Shown here one piece after another: positions 1-7,115 of a stretch of DNA of 12,193 nt. How positions within the stretch are numbered: position 1 is the first letter of the stretch; each line of letters starts with the position of its first letter. The notes beneath the pieces were generated by a model. The model did no database searches and was not told where the DNA came from. It worked only from the letters and a program-made list of their open reading frames with translations. Source of the DNA: an uncultured Dictyoglomus sp. (lineage in GTDB: Bacteria > Dictyoglomota > Dictyoglomia > Dictyoglomales > Dictyoglomaceae). The stretch covers positions 1 to 12,193 of the forward strand of contig CALHTV010000208.1 of the NCBI GenBank assembly GCA_938039765.1. The letters are read 5' to 3'. The position numbers and the translations under genes are program-made.

Positions 1-182
1 CTGTCTCTAAGAATCACTGCGTAACAGGCCTCTATAAGACTCGGAACCCAAGTTAGATTTCGGTAAAGAATCAACTTCCTAGGTCCACCTAAAATGTCTA
101 AGACCTTAGAAAAAGTCTTCATTGCTATCTCATCTAATTCAGCCCCCTCAATAATAACTTCATCTCCATCAAGTAACGACAT
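1..182 (-). CDS. Unrecognised protein, N-terminal part only
   Basis: The frame opens with ATG at 182-180 and stays open for 60 codons to the window edge, so the C-terminus is missing. A good ribosome binding site (AAAGGGGTG) lies seven bases upstream of the ATG, which supports a real gene. The visible part begins MSLLDGDEVIIEGAELDEIA, is acidic near its start, and then contains LGGPRKLILYRNLTWVPSL and EACYAVILRD. I see no signal peptide or membrane segment. The segment ending in EACYAVILRD could be the first helix of a helix-turn-helix regulator domain of the kind annotated beside KaiC-like proteins, but this is a weak impression from memory and the deciding residues lie outside the window. 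It follows ldh in the same direction but is separated from it by a strong terminator, so it probably has its own promoter. Gene reality is fairly sure; function is unknown. Confidence 0.6.
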   Translation of the reverse strand, partial: MSLLDGDEVIIEGAELDEIAMKTFSKVLDILGGPRKLILYRNLTWVPSLIEACYAVILRD

Positions 183-228
183 ATTTTTCACCCCTTTAAA
201 AATTTTGCAAATTAACCTTTTATATCTA

Positions 229-257
229 AATATAGTATTAAAAAATATAAAAAACAA
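229..257 (-). promoter_or_regulatory. Possible promoter of the partial gene at 1-182
   Basis: On the minus strand TTGTTT (257-252) and TATATT (234-229) are separated by 17 bases, about 45 bases before the start codon at 182. The stretch is extremely AT-rich and the -35 box overlaps the T-tract of the ldh terminator, so chance matches are easy. The gene needs a promoter here because the terminator isolates it from ldh. Confidence 0.3.
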
Positions 258-288
258 TAAAAAGCTGTGGGTGATTTTACCCACAGCT
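240..288 (-). terminator. Intrinsic terminator after ldh
   Basis: A perfect 10-base-pair stem, AGCTGTGGGT (288-279 read on the minus strand) with ACCCACAGCT (272-263), encloses a 6-base loop. On the minus strand it is followed at once by a T-rich run (262-240) broken by only a few other bases. The T-tract lies on the ldh-distal side, so it terminates leftward transcription coming from ldh, 28 bases past the ldh stop codon. Confidence 0.9.
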
Positions 289-315
289 AACAGTTTTAAA
301 CCTAAATTTTTTTTA

Positions 316-1266
316 TTATAGTACCGCAACTAAATTAAAAGAATCAATCACATCTTTTATGCTCTTGGCAGATTGGAAAAGTTCTTTTTGTTCCTTTTCA
401 GTCAATTTCACATTTAAAACCTTCTCTACTCCACTTTTTCCTACAACAGAAGGAAGACTTAATGGTACATCTTCCAAACCATAAATATTAGGATGTACAG
501 AAGATACAGGCAATACCTTTTTCTCATCCCTTAAAATAGCCTCAACTATATGGACTAAAGCAAGTCCTATAGCATAATAAGTAGCCCCTTTATATTCAAT
601 AATCTTATAAGCAGACTCCCTTACCTCTTTTAAAATCTTTTCCTTTACTTCTTCTTCAAAACAGTTTCTACCACAGATAGGACAAAACTCTGAGATAGGA
701 ACACCACCAATATGAGTAAGACTCCATGCAGCAACAGCTGTATCTCCATGTTCCCCAATGATGTAAGCATTTATAGATCTAGGATCTATGTTGCAATGTC
801 TAGAAAGAAGATAAGCAAATCTAGAACTATCAAGTACAGTACCAGATCCTATAACTTTATTTCTTGGAAAATTAGAGAATTTGTAGGTAAAATAAGTCAG
901 AATATCAACAGGATTAGTAACCACTAAAAATATTCCATTAAATCCTTTTTTCACTATTTGTGGTATTAAATCTTTAAAGATATTTATATTCCTATCTAAC
1001 AACTGAATTCTTGATTCTCCAGGTCTCTGTTTAGCTCCAGCAGTAATAACTACTATATCTGAATTCTTTGAATCCTCTAAACTTCCTGCTTTTATCTCCA
1101 CAGGTTTTGTAAAAGAGATTCCATGTGCTAAATCTAAAGCTTCGCCTAAGGCTCTTTTTTCATCAATATCATAAAGAACAATTTCTTCTACTATTCCCTT
1201 TTGCATTAGACTATAAGCAAAAGACGTACCTACAAAACCAGCTCCTATTATTAACACTTTGCTCAT
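316..1266 (-). CDS. ldh: L-lactate dehydrogenase (NAD-dependent)
   Basis: Cytosolic enzyme interconverting pyruvate/NADH and L-lactate/NAD, the usual NADH sink of fermentation. The 316 residues match the family's normal length. Visible features are the Rossmann loop GAGFVGTS (8-15), Asp33 at the end of the second strand (NAD rather than NADP), the mobile active-site loop GAKQRPGESR with Gln80 and Arg86, VTNPVD (116-121), the Asp146/Arg149 pair in VLDSSRF, and catalytic His173 in GEHGD. Gln80 at the specificity position indicates lactate rather than malate dehydrogenase, where Arg is expected. The ATG has an AAGGTAGGTG ribosome site. It is monocistronic: its own promoter lies upstream and a strong terminator downstream. 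A Cys-x2-Cys-x3-Cys cluster (195, 198, 202) follows the GGVPISEF segment. The identification is very secure; allosteric control by fructose 1,6-bisphosphate cannot be judged from sequence alone. Confidence 0.96.
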   Translation of the reverse strand: MSKVLIIGAGFVGTSFAYSLMQKGIVEEIVLYDIDEKRALGEALDLAHGISFTKPVEIKAGSLEDSKNSDIVVITAGAKQRPGESRIQLLDRNINIFKDLIPQIVKKGFNGIFLVVTNPVDILTYFTYKFSNFPRNKVIGSGTVLDSSRFAYLLSRHCNIDPRSINAYIIGEHGDTAVAAWSLTHIGGVPISEFCPICGRNCFEEEVKEKILKEVRESAYKIIEYKGATYYAIGLALVHIVEAILRDEKKVLPVSSVHPNIYGLEDVPLSLPSVVGKSGVEKVLNVKLTEKEQKELFQSAKSIKDVIDSFNLVAVL

Positions 1267-1302
1267 AGAATCACCTACCTTTTTAGTATGAAATCCATAT
1301 AT

Positions 1303-1331
1303 AGAATAATGCTAACTTAAAGAAAAGTCAA
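1303..1331 (-). promoter_or_regulatory. Promoter of ldh
   Basis: On the minus strand TTGACT (1331-1326) and TATTCT (1308-1303) are spaced 17 bases apart, with the expected transcription start about 30 bases before the ldh ATG. The -35 box is one base from consensus; the -10 box matches at four of six positions. This is the best candidate in the divergent region. Confidence 0.6.
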
Positions 1332-1387
1332 TGATATAAAGGTTAAAAATTTATTAATCTTAGAGACTTAACTCAGCTCTTAAATTA

Positions 1388-1417
1388 TTGAAATTACTCC
1401 TATAAAAATGATATATT
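1388..1417 (+). promoter_or_regulatory. Promoter of the oxoamine synthase/cyclodeaminase unit
   Basis: TTGAAA (1388-1393) and TATATT (1412-1417) are spaced 18 bases apart, giving a leader of roughly 38 bases before the ATG at 1462. The ribosome site GGAAGGGAG sits just before that ATG. It diverges from the ldh promoter, with about 55 bases between the two -35 boxes for any shared regulator. Confidence 0.5.
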
Positions 1418-1461
1418 AACATTAAATAGCTATACAATTTTAAAAAGGAAGGGAGAAGTCT

Positions 1462-2661
1462 ATGGACTTATTTGATAAATTTAGAAAAATTGACTCTACT
1501 CATTACCTATCAGAAGCAAAATTAGCTATAGAACAAGGTATTTATCCTTTCTTCTTACCTTTAGAAGAGACTGAAGGCACAGAGGTAGTTATAAATGGTA
1601 AAAGACTAATAATGTTAGGATCCAACAACTATTTAGGATTAACTACTCATCCAAAAGTAAAAGAGGCAGCTATAAAAGCCATCCAAAAATATGGCACGAG
1701 TTGTACAGGATCAAGATTTATGAATGGAACTCTTAAACTTCATAAAGAGTTAGAAGAGAAACTTGCTGAATTTTTGAATAAAGAAGCTGCTTTGGTTTTC
1801 TCTACTGGATATCAAACTAATCTTGGAACTATATCCGCTCTAATTGGGAAGGGCGATATAGCAATAACTGACAAAGAGGATCATGCTTCTATTATTGACG
1901 GTTGTAGACTTTCTCAGGGAGAGATGAAAAGATTTAAACATAATGATATAGAAGATTTAGAGAGAGTTTTAGCATCCTGTCCTGAGAATGCTGGCAAACT
2001 AGTGATTGTAGACGGAATCTTTTCAATGGCAGGAGATATTGCTCCTCTTCCTGAAATTGTTAAGCTTTGTGAAAAATATGGAGCAAGATTGATGGTTGAT
2101 GATGCTCACTCTATTGGAGTCCTAGGAGATCATGGGAGGGGTACAGCCAATCATTTTGGACTGGACGATAAAGTGGACATCATAATGGGAACTTTTAGTA
2201 AGTCTTTTGCAAGTCTTGGAGGATTTATAGCAGGAGATGCAGATACCATATTCTATATTCAACATACTGCAAGATCTTTTATATTTTCAGCAAGTATGTC
2301 TCCTGCAAACACTGCTGCAGCCTTAGCAGCTCTTGAGGTTATGCAAGAAGAGCCGGAAAGAATAGAACATCTATGGAAAATATCAAATAGAATGAGAGAA
2401 GGGCTAAAATCTCTAGGATTTGACATAGGTAACAGTTGTACCCCTATTATTCCCATCTATATTAGAGATCGCTGGAAGACCATATACATGTGGAAGGAAC
2501 TTTTTGAACTAGGAGTGTATTGTAACCCTGTGCTTCCTCCAGGAGTTCCACCTAATCAATCTCTTCTAAGAACTAGCTATATGGCTACTCATACTGAAGA
2601 ACAAATAGATAGAGCTTTAGAAATTTTTGAAAAGGCAGGGAAAAAAATTGGAATTATCTAA
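1462..2661 (+). CDS. PLP-dependent alpha-oxoamine synthase (Kbl/BioF/SPT family)
   Basis: Members of this fold-type I PLP family condense an amino acid with an acyl-CoA: glycine C-acetyltransferase (Kbl), 8-amino-7-oxononanoate synthase (BioF), ALA synthase and serine palmitoyltransferase (SPT). The 399 residues show the full set of marks: GSNNYLGL (53-60), [15 protein letters not shown] (76-90), DHAS with His141 that stacks on the cofactor, Asp213 and His216 in VDDAHS, the Schiff-base Lys247 in [13 protein letters not shown], and Arg370 in [11 protein letters not shown]. Several stretches (EVVINGK near 41-47, [11 protein letters not shown] near 326-336, the NPV-PP segment near 355-360, MATHT) resemble bacterial SPT-like proteins, as I recall them, more than typical Kbl or BioF. 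The substrate is therefore uncertain: ketobutyrate/glycine, pimeloyl-CoA/alanine and a longer acyl-CoA/serine are all open. No biotin or threonine dehydrogenase genes flank it to decide. It begins an operon with the downstream cyclodeaminase-like gene. Confidence 0.9.
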   Translation: MDLFDKFRKIDSTHYLSEAKLAIEQGIYPFFLPLEETEGTEVVINGKRLIMLGSNNYLGLTTHPKVKEAAIKAIQKYGTSCTGSRFMNGTLKLHKELEEKLAEFLNKEAALVFSTGYQTNLGTISALIGKGDIAITDKEDHASIIDGCRLSQGEMKRFKHNDIEDLERVLASCPENAGKLVIVDGIFSMAGDIAPLPEIVKLCEKYGARLMVDDAHSIGVLGDHGRGTANHFGLDDKVDIIMGTFSKSFASLGGFIAGDADTIFYIQHTARSFIFSASMSPANTAAALAALEVMQEEPERIEHLWKISNRMREGLKSLGFDIGNSCTPIIPIYIRDRWKTIYMWKELFELGVYCNPVLPPGVPPNQSLLRTSYMATHTEEQIDRALEIFEKAGKKIGII

Positions 2662-3301
2662 AAAAATAAAACTCATGGATTATGCTATCAAAGAATTTGT
2701 TGAACTCTTAGCCTCTCAAGAGCCAGCTCCGGGTGGAGGATCAGCTTCAGCTTTAGTAGGAGCAATAGGAGTTGCATTATCTTCCATGGTGGCAAATCTA
2801 ACCATTGGAAAGGAAAAATTTAAAGACAAAGAAGAATTAATGAAAAGAATTATTGAGGAAAATAATAGAATACAAAAAGATTTATTAAACCTAATTGAAA
2901 AAGATGCTGAAGCTTTTAACAGTGTAACAAAAGCCCTAAAAATGCCTAAAAATACCGAAAAAGAAAAGAAAGAAAGAAAAGAAAGTTTAGAGAAAGCATT
3001 GAAAGAAGCTACTCAAGTACCCTTAGAAATCATTAAAAAGAGTATAGAAGCTTTAAAACTATTAGAAAAATCTTTGGGAAATTCCAATCCTAATGTGGTA
3101 AGCGATCTAGGAGTAAGCGCCATCTGTTTAAAATCTGCTATTCAAAGCGCCTGGCTCAACATAAAAATAAATCTTATAAGTATAAGAGATAAAGATTTTA
3201 TAGAAAAGATCCAAAAAGAAACAACTTCCCTTCTTCAAGAGGGAATCCTACTTGCAGATAAAATATATGAAGAAGTGGAAAGCATATTACAAATTACCTA
3301 G
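2648..3301 (+). CDS. Formiminotransferase-cyclodeaminase family protein (FchA-like)
   Basis: A stand-alone cyclodeaminase/cyclohydrolase-domain protein, all-helical, of about 217 residues. The family acts on one-carbon tetrahydrofolates, as formimino-THF cyclodeaminase or methenyl-THF cyclohydrolase (FchA). The family signature [14 protein letters not shown] lies near the N-terminus, then ANLTIGK, and later the conserved [12 protein letters not shown] segment. The middle is a highly charged Lys/Glu helix region. Start choice: a TTG at 2648 has AGGCAGGG seven bases upstream and keeps the KLMD residues that precede KEF in relatives; the ATG at 2675 lacks a ribosome site and would cut them off; the TTG at 2627 has no clear site. 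From 2648 the gene overlaps the synthase gene by 14 bases, so it is translated as part of the same message. Family assignment is secure; the exact reaction is not, and no partner formiminotransferase is visible. Confidence 0.87.
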   Translation: MELSKKIKLMDYAIKEFVELLASQEPAPGGGSASALVGAIGVALSSMVANLTIGKEKFKDKEELMKRIIEENNRIQKDLLNLIEKDAEAFNSVTKALKMPKNTEKEKKERKESLEKALKEATQVPLEIIKKSIEALKLLEKSLGNSNPNVVSDLGVSAICLKSAIQSAWLNIKINLISIRDKDFIEKIQKETTSLLQEGILLADKIYEEVESILQIT

Positions 3302-4524
3302 AAAACAAAAGCTGATTTTACAAGACCATATTTTCCTCTATAAAAATTCATCTCTATTGCTTTCCTATACTCTTCTAATCTAAAAGTATGAGTTAGTAAA
3401 GGAGAAAGATCTAAACCCTCCTCCATAAGTCGAAGAGCAATTTCATAACCCCTTTTCCTTTCTCCTCTAAAAATTTCTCCACTACTACTATTAGTACCTA
3501 CAACTTTTAACTCTTTAAACCAAACAAAAGTCCAATCTACCTTTTTGGTCATACCTGCTAAACCTACAAGAACAGTTTTTCCTCCTTCTTTTGTAAATCT
3601 CAAAGCATCATCAATAGAATTGTCACTTCCAACACACTCAAAAACTACATCTGCTCCTCCCACCATAACGGGTTTTCCTAAAAGAGCTTTTAACACTTTT
3701 CCATTAGTCACCTCAGCAACTTTCTTATATATATCCCAAGTACTCATTTCCTTTGTATATATTACATCATCCGCTCCATAATGCTTCACAAATTCTCCTT
3801 GAAATTTATACCGAGCTAAAACTATAATCCTTGCTTTACTTCCTAGAGCTCTTAAGGAGCTTACCACATTTATTCCTATGCTCCCAGCTCCAATAACAAG
3901 TACTGTATCCGAATCTTTAGGAAAGTTCCTTATAACTGGATGTAAAGCGGAACAAAATGCATCTACCAAAATAGCATTTTCATTTGAAACTTTATCTGGA
4001 ACTTTAAAAAGTTGAAATTGATGAGCAACATAGTATTCTCCCCAACTTCCGCCAGTATCTCTACATGAGCCAATCATAAGCCCAGGAGATATTTTTCCCT
4101 CTGTAAAGTTTAAACACTGAGAAAACTCCCAATTCTGACATTTTTCACAGGGAGGAACTATATCCCGTGCATAACAAGAAAGAACAGGATCAGCTATTAC
4201 CCTATCTCCTATCTCAAAATTCTCAACCTCATCACCTTTTTCTACGATTATTCCTAAATTCTCATGCCCAAAGACAAAAGGAAAAGAAGCAAAAGGAGAT
4301 GTGGAAGGACTATCATGTAACCTTATAAGTCCAATATCACTTCCACATATACCCCCCATCAGGGTCTTAACTTTAACCCACTTACTTCCAAGGAGCTTAG
4401 GCTCAGGAAATTCTCCGTATCTTACACAGGAAAAAACATTATAGTAAAAAGAGTGATGAATTTTTCCTAAAACCCTACTAGCCAGATATCTAGGAATACT
4501 CTCTTCAAACCACACCGCTTTCAT
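3298..4524 (-). CDS. Zinc-dependent medium-chain alcohol dehydrogenase family protein
   Basis: An MDR-family oxidoreductase of 408 residues, longer than the usual 340-360. The catalytic zinc site is intact: Cys60 in GGICGSD, His87 and Glu88 in FGHENLG. A structural-zinc lobe is present as Cys117, Cys126, Cys129 and Cys137; the last three keep the classic x2/x7 spacing, but the first is displaced by an insertion. The NAD(P)-binding loop is GAGSIG (212-217). About 20 extra residues (10-32, with IPRYLASRVLGK) lie before the GroES-like core, as in a subgroup of longer thermophile dehydrogenases I recall. The alcohol or aldehyde substrate is unknown. Its ATG, preceded by a strong GGGGGGAG site, is 27 bases after the trpA stop with no terminator between, so it appears to be the last gene of the trp operon. 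Its stop codon overlaps that of the convergent cyclodeaminase gene. Confidence 0.88.
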   Translation of the reverse strand: MKAVWFEESIPRYLASRVLGKIHHSFYYNVFSCVRYGEFPEPKLLGSKWVKVKTLMGGICGSDIGLIRLHDSPSTSPFASFPFVFGHENLGIIVEKGDEVENFEIGDRVIADPVLSCYARDIVPPCEKCQNWEFSQCLNFTEGKISPGLMIGSCRDTGGSWGEYYVAHQFQLFKVPDKVSNENAILVDAFCSALHPVIRNFPKDSDTVLVIGAGSIGINVVSSLRALGSKARIIVLARYKFQGEFVKHYGADDVIYTKEMSTWDIYKKVAEVTNGKVLKALLGKPVMVGGADVVFECVGSDNSIDDALRFTKEGGKTVLVGLAGMTKKVDWTFVWFKELKVVGTNSSSGEIFRGERKRGYEIALRLMEEGLDLSPLLTHTFRLEEYRKAIEMNFYRGKYGLVKSAFVF

Positions 4525-4551
4525 AAAATTTCTCCCCCCATTTATAAGAGA

Positions 4552-5313
4552 TTATAGTGTTGCCTCATATAATTCGTCAAAGTATTCTTGCAAATCTTCA
4601 TTATTAAGAATTTTCTTGGCAAAAGCACTTCCCACAATTACTCCATCAACTAAACCTTTTAAAGTTTTTATTTGTTCTCCACTTCTTATTCCAAACCCCC
4701 ATACCAATGGTTTATCTGTTTCCTTTCTCACTCTTTTTACAAAAGCTATACTCTCCTCTAAAAGAGTTTCTCTCTCACCTGTCACTCCTTTAACAGATAT
4801 GCAATATAAAAAGCTGGGTGCTATTTTAACTATCTTCTTTATTCTCTCCTCCCTAGTAGTTGGTGATATAAACAAAATTAAATCTAAGTTAAATTTAGTA
4901 AAGAGTGGAACTAAAGTTTCTGCCTCTTCTAACGGAAGATCAGGTATAACAAGTCCTTTTACTCCTACCTCTCTAAACTTCTCCAATTTACTTTCTAAAT
5001 CCTTTTGGACAAGATTAAAGTAAAGAAGCAAGATTGTATCAATTTTCTTGGAAATCTCTGTTTTTGCTAACCAATTAATCGTACTTCCCAAATTTACACC
5101 ATTAATCATAGCTCGATAATTTATCTCTTGAAGAATTGGACCGTCTGCTATAGGATCAGAAAAGGGTATTCCTAGCTCTAAAATATCTATTTTATCTTTA
5201 TTTCTTATTAAAAATCCCTCTAAAAAATGAAAACTTGGAAAACCAGAGACAAAAAAAGGAATAAAAAGAAGAGATTTTTTCTTCTCCCTAAATTTGTCTA
5301 ATAAATTAACCAT
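4552..5313 (-). CDS. trpA: Tryptophan synthase alpha subunit
   Basis: The alpha subunit splits indole-3-glycerol phosphate into indole and glyceraldehyde 3-phosphate and channels indole to TrpB. The 253 residues are close to the usual length. Seen in the sequence are the catalytic Glu46 in [10 protein letters not shown], Asp57 in PIADGP, the VIPDLPLEE segment, the GVTGE loop and WGFGI near the phosphate site. Start choice: ATG at 5313 has GGAGGGAG just upstream, whereas an in-frame ATG seven codons earlier (5334) lies inside trpB without a ribosome site. From 5313 the gene overlaps trpB by eight bases (ATGGTTAA, where the last three are the trpB stop), a layout typical of coupled translation for a 1:1 complex. 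Confidence 0.96.
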   Translation of the reverse strand: MVNLLDKFREKKKSLLFIPFFVSGFPSFHFLEGFLIRNKDKIDILELGIPFSDPIADGPILQEINYRAMINGVNLGSTINWLAKTEISKKIDTILLLYFNLVQKDLESKLEKFREVGVKGLVIPDLPLEEAETLVPLFTKFNLDLILFISPTTREERIKKIVKIAPSFLYCISVKGVTGERETLLEESIAFVKRVRKETDKPLVWGFGIRSGEQIKTLKGLVDGVIVGSAFAKKILNNEDLQEYFDELYEATL

Positions 5314-6514
5314 TCTCTCCCTCCAAATAACCATATATTATCCCAAGATCTTTATCGCCCCTTCCAGAAAGATTTATTATTATTAAAGGCTCATCCTCAG
5401 GAAAACTATCTCTATGCTCTATCACATAACCTATCGCATGAGCACTTTCTAATGCAGGGATAATACCCTCTAACTCTGAGAGAGCATAAAAACCCTTTAA
5501 AGCTACTTCATCAGTAGCTAAATCGTATTTGACCCTTCCTATCTTAGCTAAAAAACTATGTTCAGGTCCTACTCCAGGATAGTCGAGTCCTGCAGAAATA
5601 GAGTGAGTTGGGGCTACATTACCATTTTCATCTTGAATAAGGTACATCTTCGCTCCATGAAGAACCCCTATCCTTCTAAAATTTATACTTGCAGAATGAA
5701 AACCAGATTCTAAACCTCTTCCCCCTCCCTCTACTCCAATAATTTTTACCTTTTCTTCTAAAAAAGGGTAAAAAAGGCCAATAGAATTACTACCGCCGCC
5801 TACTGAAGCTACCAAATAATCAGGCATTCTACCTTCTATCTCAAGAATTTGCTTTTTAGCTTCATCTCCAATTATTCTCTGAAAATCTCTCACAATCATT
5901 GGATAAGGATGAGGTCCCACTACAGAACCCAGAAGATAGTAGCTATCTTCTGGATTAGAGACCCAATCTCTTAATGCTTCGTTTATTGCTTCCTTTAAAG
6001 TTTTTGATCCCACTTTCACAGGAACAACCTCAGCTCCTAACAGTCTCATTCTTAATACATTCATCTTTTGTCTTTTACAATCCTCTTCTCCCATATACAC
6101 TGTACATTTAAATCCAAACAAAGCTGCGACAGTAGCAGTAGCAACTCCATGTTGACCAGCACCTGTTTCCGCGATCAATCTTTTTTTTCCCATATACTTA
6201 GCAAGCAAAGCTTGCCCTATAGCATTATTAATTTTGTGAGCTCCTGTATGACACAAATCTTCTCTCTTAAAATAAATTTTAGCTTTCAATTTTTTTGAAA
6301 GATTTTTAGCAAAATATAGAGGAGTAGGTCTTCCTACATAATTTTTCAAATAGTAGTTATATTCTTCTTTAAAACTTTCATCTTCTTTGTATTTTTTATA
6401 AGCTTCTTCAAGTCTTAACAAAGGTTCTACTAATGTCTCAGGAACAAATCTTCCACCAAACTCTCCAAAATATCCTCTCTCATCGGGAAACTTTTTCAAA
6501 TCTATTTCTTTCAT
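5306..6514 (-). CDS. trpB: Tryptophan synthase beta subunit
   Basis: PLP enzyme that condenses indole with L-serine to give tryptophan, as the beta subunit of the TrpA2B2 complex. At 402 residues it is of normal length. Visible are [15 protein letters not shown] (14-28), the cofactor lysine Lys94 in HTGAHKINN, catalytic Glu116 in AETGAGQHG, and the phosphate-binding loop GGGSN (239-243). The first motif and the adjacent trpA indicate the ordinary TrpB1 type rather than the stand-alone TrpB2. ATG at 6514 has an AAGGTGAGAG ribosome site. It lies within the last 35 bases of trpF and is followed by trpA with an eight-base overlap. No key residue is missing. Confidence 0.98.
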   Translation of the reverse strand: MKEIDLKKFPDERGYFGEFGGRFVPETLVEPLLRLEEAYKKYKEDESFKEEYNYYLKNYVGRPTPLYFAKNLSKKLKAKIYFKREDLCHTGAHKINNAIGQALLAKYMGKKRLIAETGAGQHGVATATVAALFGFKCTVYMGEEDCKRQKMNVLRMRLLGAEVVPVKVGSKTLKEAINEALRDWVSNPEDSYYLLGSVVGPHPYPMIVRDFQRIIGDEAKKQILEIEGRMPDYLVASVGGGSNSIGLFYPFLEEKVKIIGVEGGGRGLESGFHSASINFRRIGVLHGAKMYLIQDENGNVAPTHSISAGLDYPGVGPEHSFLAKIGRVKYDLATDEVALKGFYALSELEGIIPALESAHAIGYVIEHRDSFPEDEPLIIINLSGRGDKDLGIIYGYLEGENG

Positions 6515-7115
6515 ATTCTCTCACCTTTCTCATAAAATTTGAGATCTTCAACAGGTCTTTCTTACCTTTCTCTATCTCAACACTACTTGATAAATCAATT
6601 CCAAAAGGATCAAGAACTAAAACTCTCTCCAAGTTTTCTTCATTGATACCACCAGCTAGTATAGTTTTTTTATCTACATATTTTTTAACCCTTATTAGAA
6701 ACTCCTCGAAATTCAAATTACTATTTTTACTCTTATCCAAAAGTATATATGATAGGTTAGAAAATTTTTCAATATTTCTTTCCAAGTTTTCTTCTTTATC
6801 CACATTTATGGCTTTTATTAAAAAGAATTCTTTAAATTTTTCCAAAAAACCCAACTCTTCATCTCCATGAAATTGAATACCATCTAGAGGCAATATATTC
6901 ATTATTTCTTTTAATTCTTCTAAAGTAGGATTTATAAATACTCCAATTTTTAAAATTTTTAACTTTTTCAAATGAGGAGCAATTTTATTCAATAAACCCC
7001 AAGATATATATCTCGGAGACCAAGGGACAAAAACAAGTCCTACAGCACTTACTCCTTCCATTTCGCAGTGCAAAGCAGAAATTATATCTGTTATCCCGCA
7101 GATTTTAATCCACAT
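6480..7115 (-). CDS. trpF: Phosphoribosylanthranilate isomerase
   Basis: TIM-barrel enzyme converting N-(5-phosphoribosyl)anthranilate to the 1-deoxyribulose form, the step between TrpD and TrpC. Its 211 residues carry the general base Cys6 in IKICGIT, the SPRYIS segment (33-38), QFHGDE (81-86), the general acid Asp127 in YILLDK, GGI (155-157) and GIDLSSSVE (172-180). Two places are divergent: the Gly-rich GG(T/S)G stretch normally following the catalytic Asp is replaced by SKNSNLNF, and the usual SSGVE is SSSVE. The C-terminus runs about ten residues longer than usual and overlaps trpB by 35 bases. The gene starts inside the end of trpC (25-base overlap), with AAAGGAG a little far upstream. 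It is a separate gene, not fused to trpC. Identity is sure from motifs and position. Confidence 0.93.
   Translation of the reverse strand: MWIKICGITDIISALHCEMEGVSAVGLVFVPWSPRYISWGLLNKIAPHLKKLKILKIGVFINPTLEELKEIMNILPLDGIQFHGDEELGFLEKFKEFFLIKAINVDKEENLERNIEKFSNLSYILLDKSKNSNLNFEEFLIRVKKYVDKKTILAGGINEENLERVLVLDPFGIDLSSSVEIEKGKKDLLKISNFMRKVREYERNRFEKVSR

Noticed and set aside
94..321. Plus-strand open frame of 75 codons
   Set aside because: It runs antisense through the left-edge gene and across the ldh terminator, has no ribosome site, and its composition follows the AT-rich spacer.
1340..1357. Possible Rex redox-repressor site (AGGTTAA-AAAT-TTATTAA) upstream of ldh
   Set aside because: It agrees with the TTGTTAA-N4-TTAACAA type site at only about 10 of 14 positions and is poorly symmetrical in an AT-rich spacer. 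Regulation of ldh by NADH would be sensible, but this match is too weak to annotate.
3298..4524. Identification of the dehydrogenase as threonine 3-dehydrogenase working with the nearby oxoamine synthase
   Set aside because: It is much longer than Tdh, differs around the zinc lobe, is on the opposite strand and appears to belong to the trp transcript.
4616..5023. Long plus-strand frame of 135 codons, antisense to trpA
   Set aside because: It lies entirely opposite a clear trpA gene and has no ribosome site or recognisable motif; it is a shadow of that gene's codon pattern. The similar 145-codon frame at 6433-6870 opposite trpF was rejected for the same reason.
5314..5334. Earlier ATG for trpA at 5334
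   Set aside because: No ribosome site before it; the GGAGGGAG site fits the ATG at 5313.
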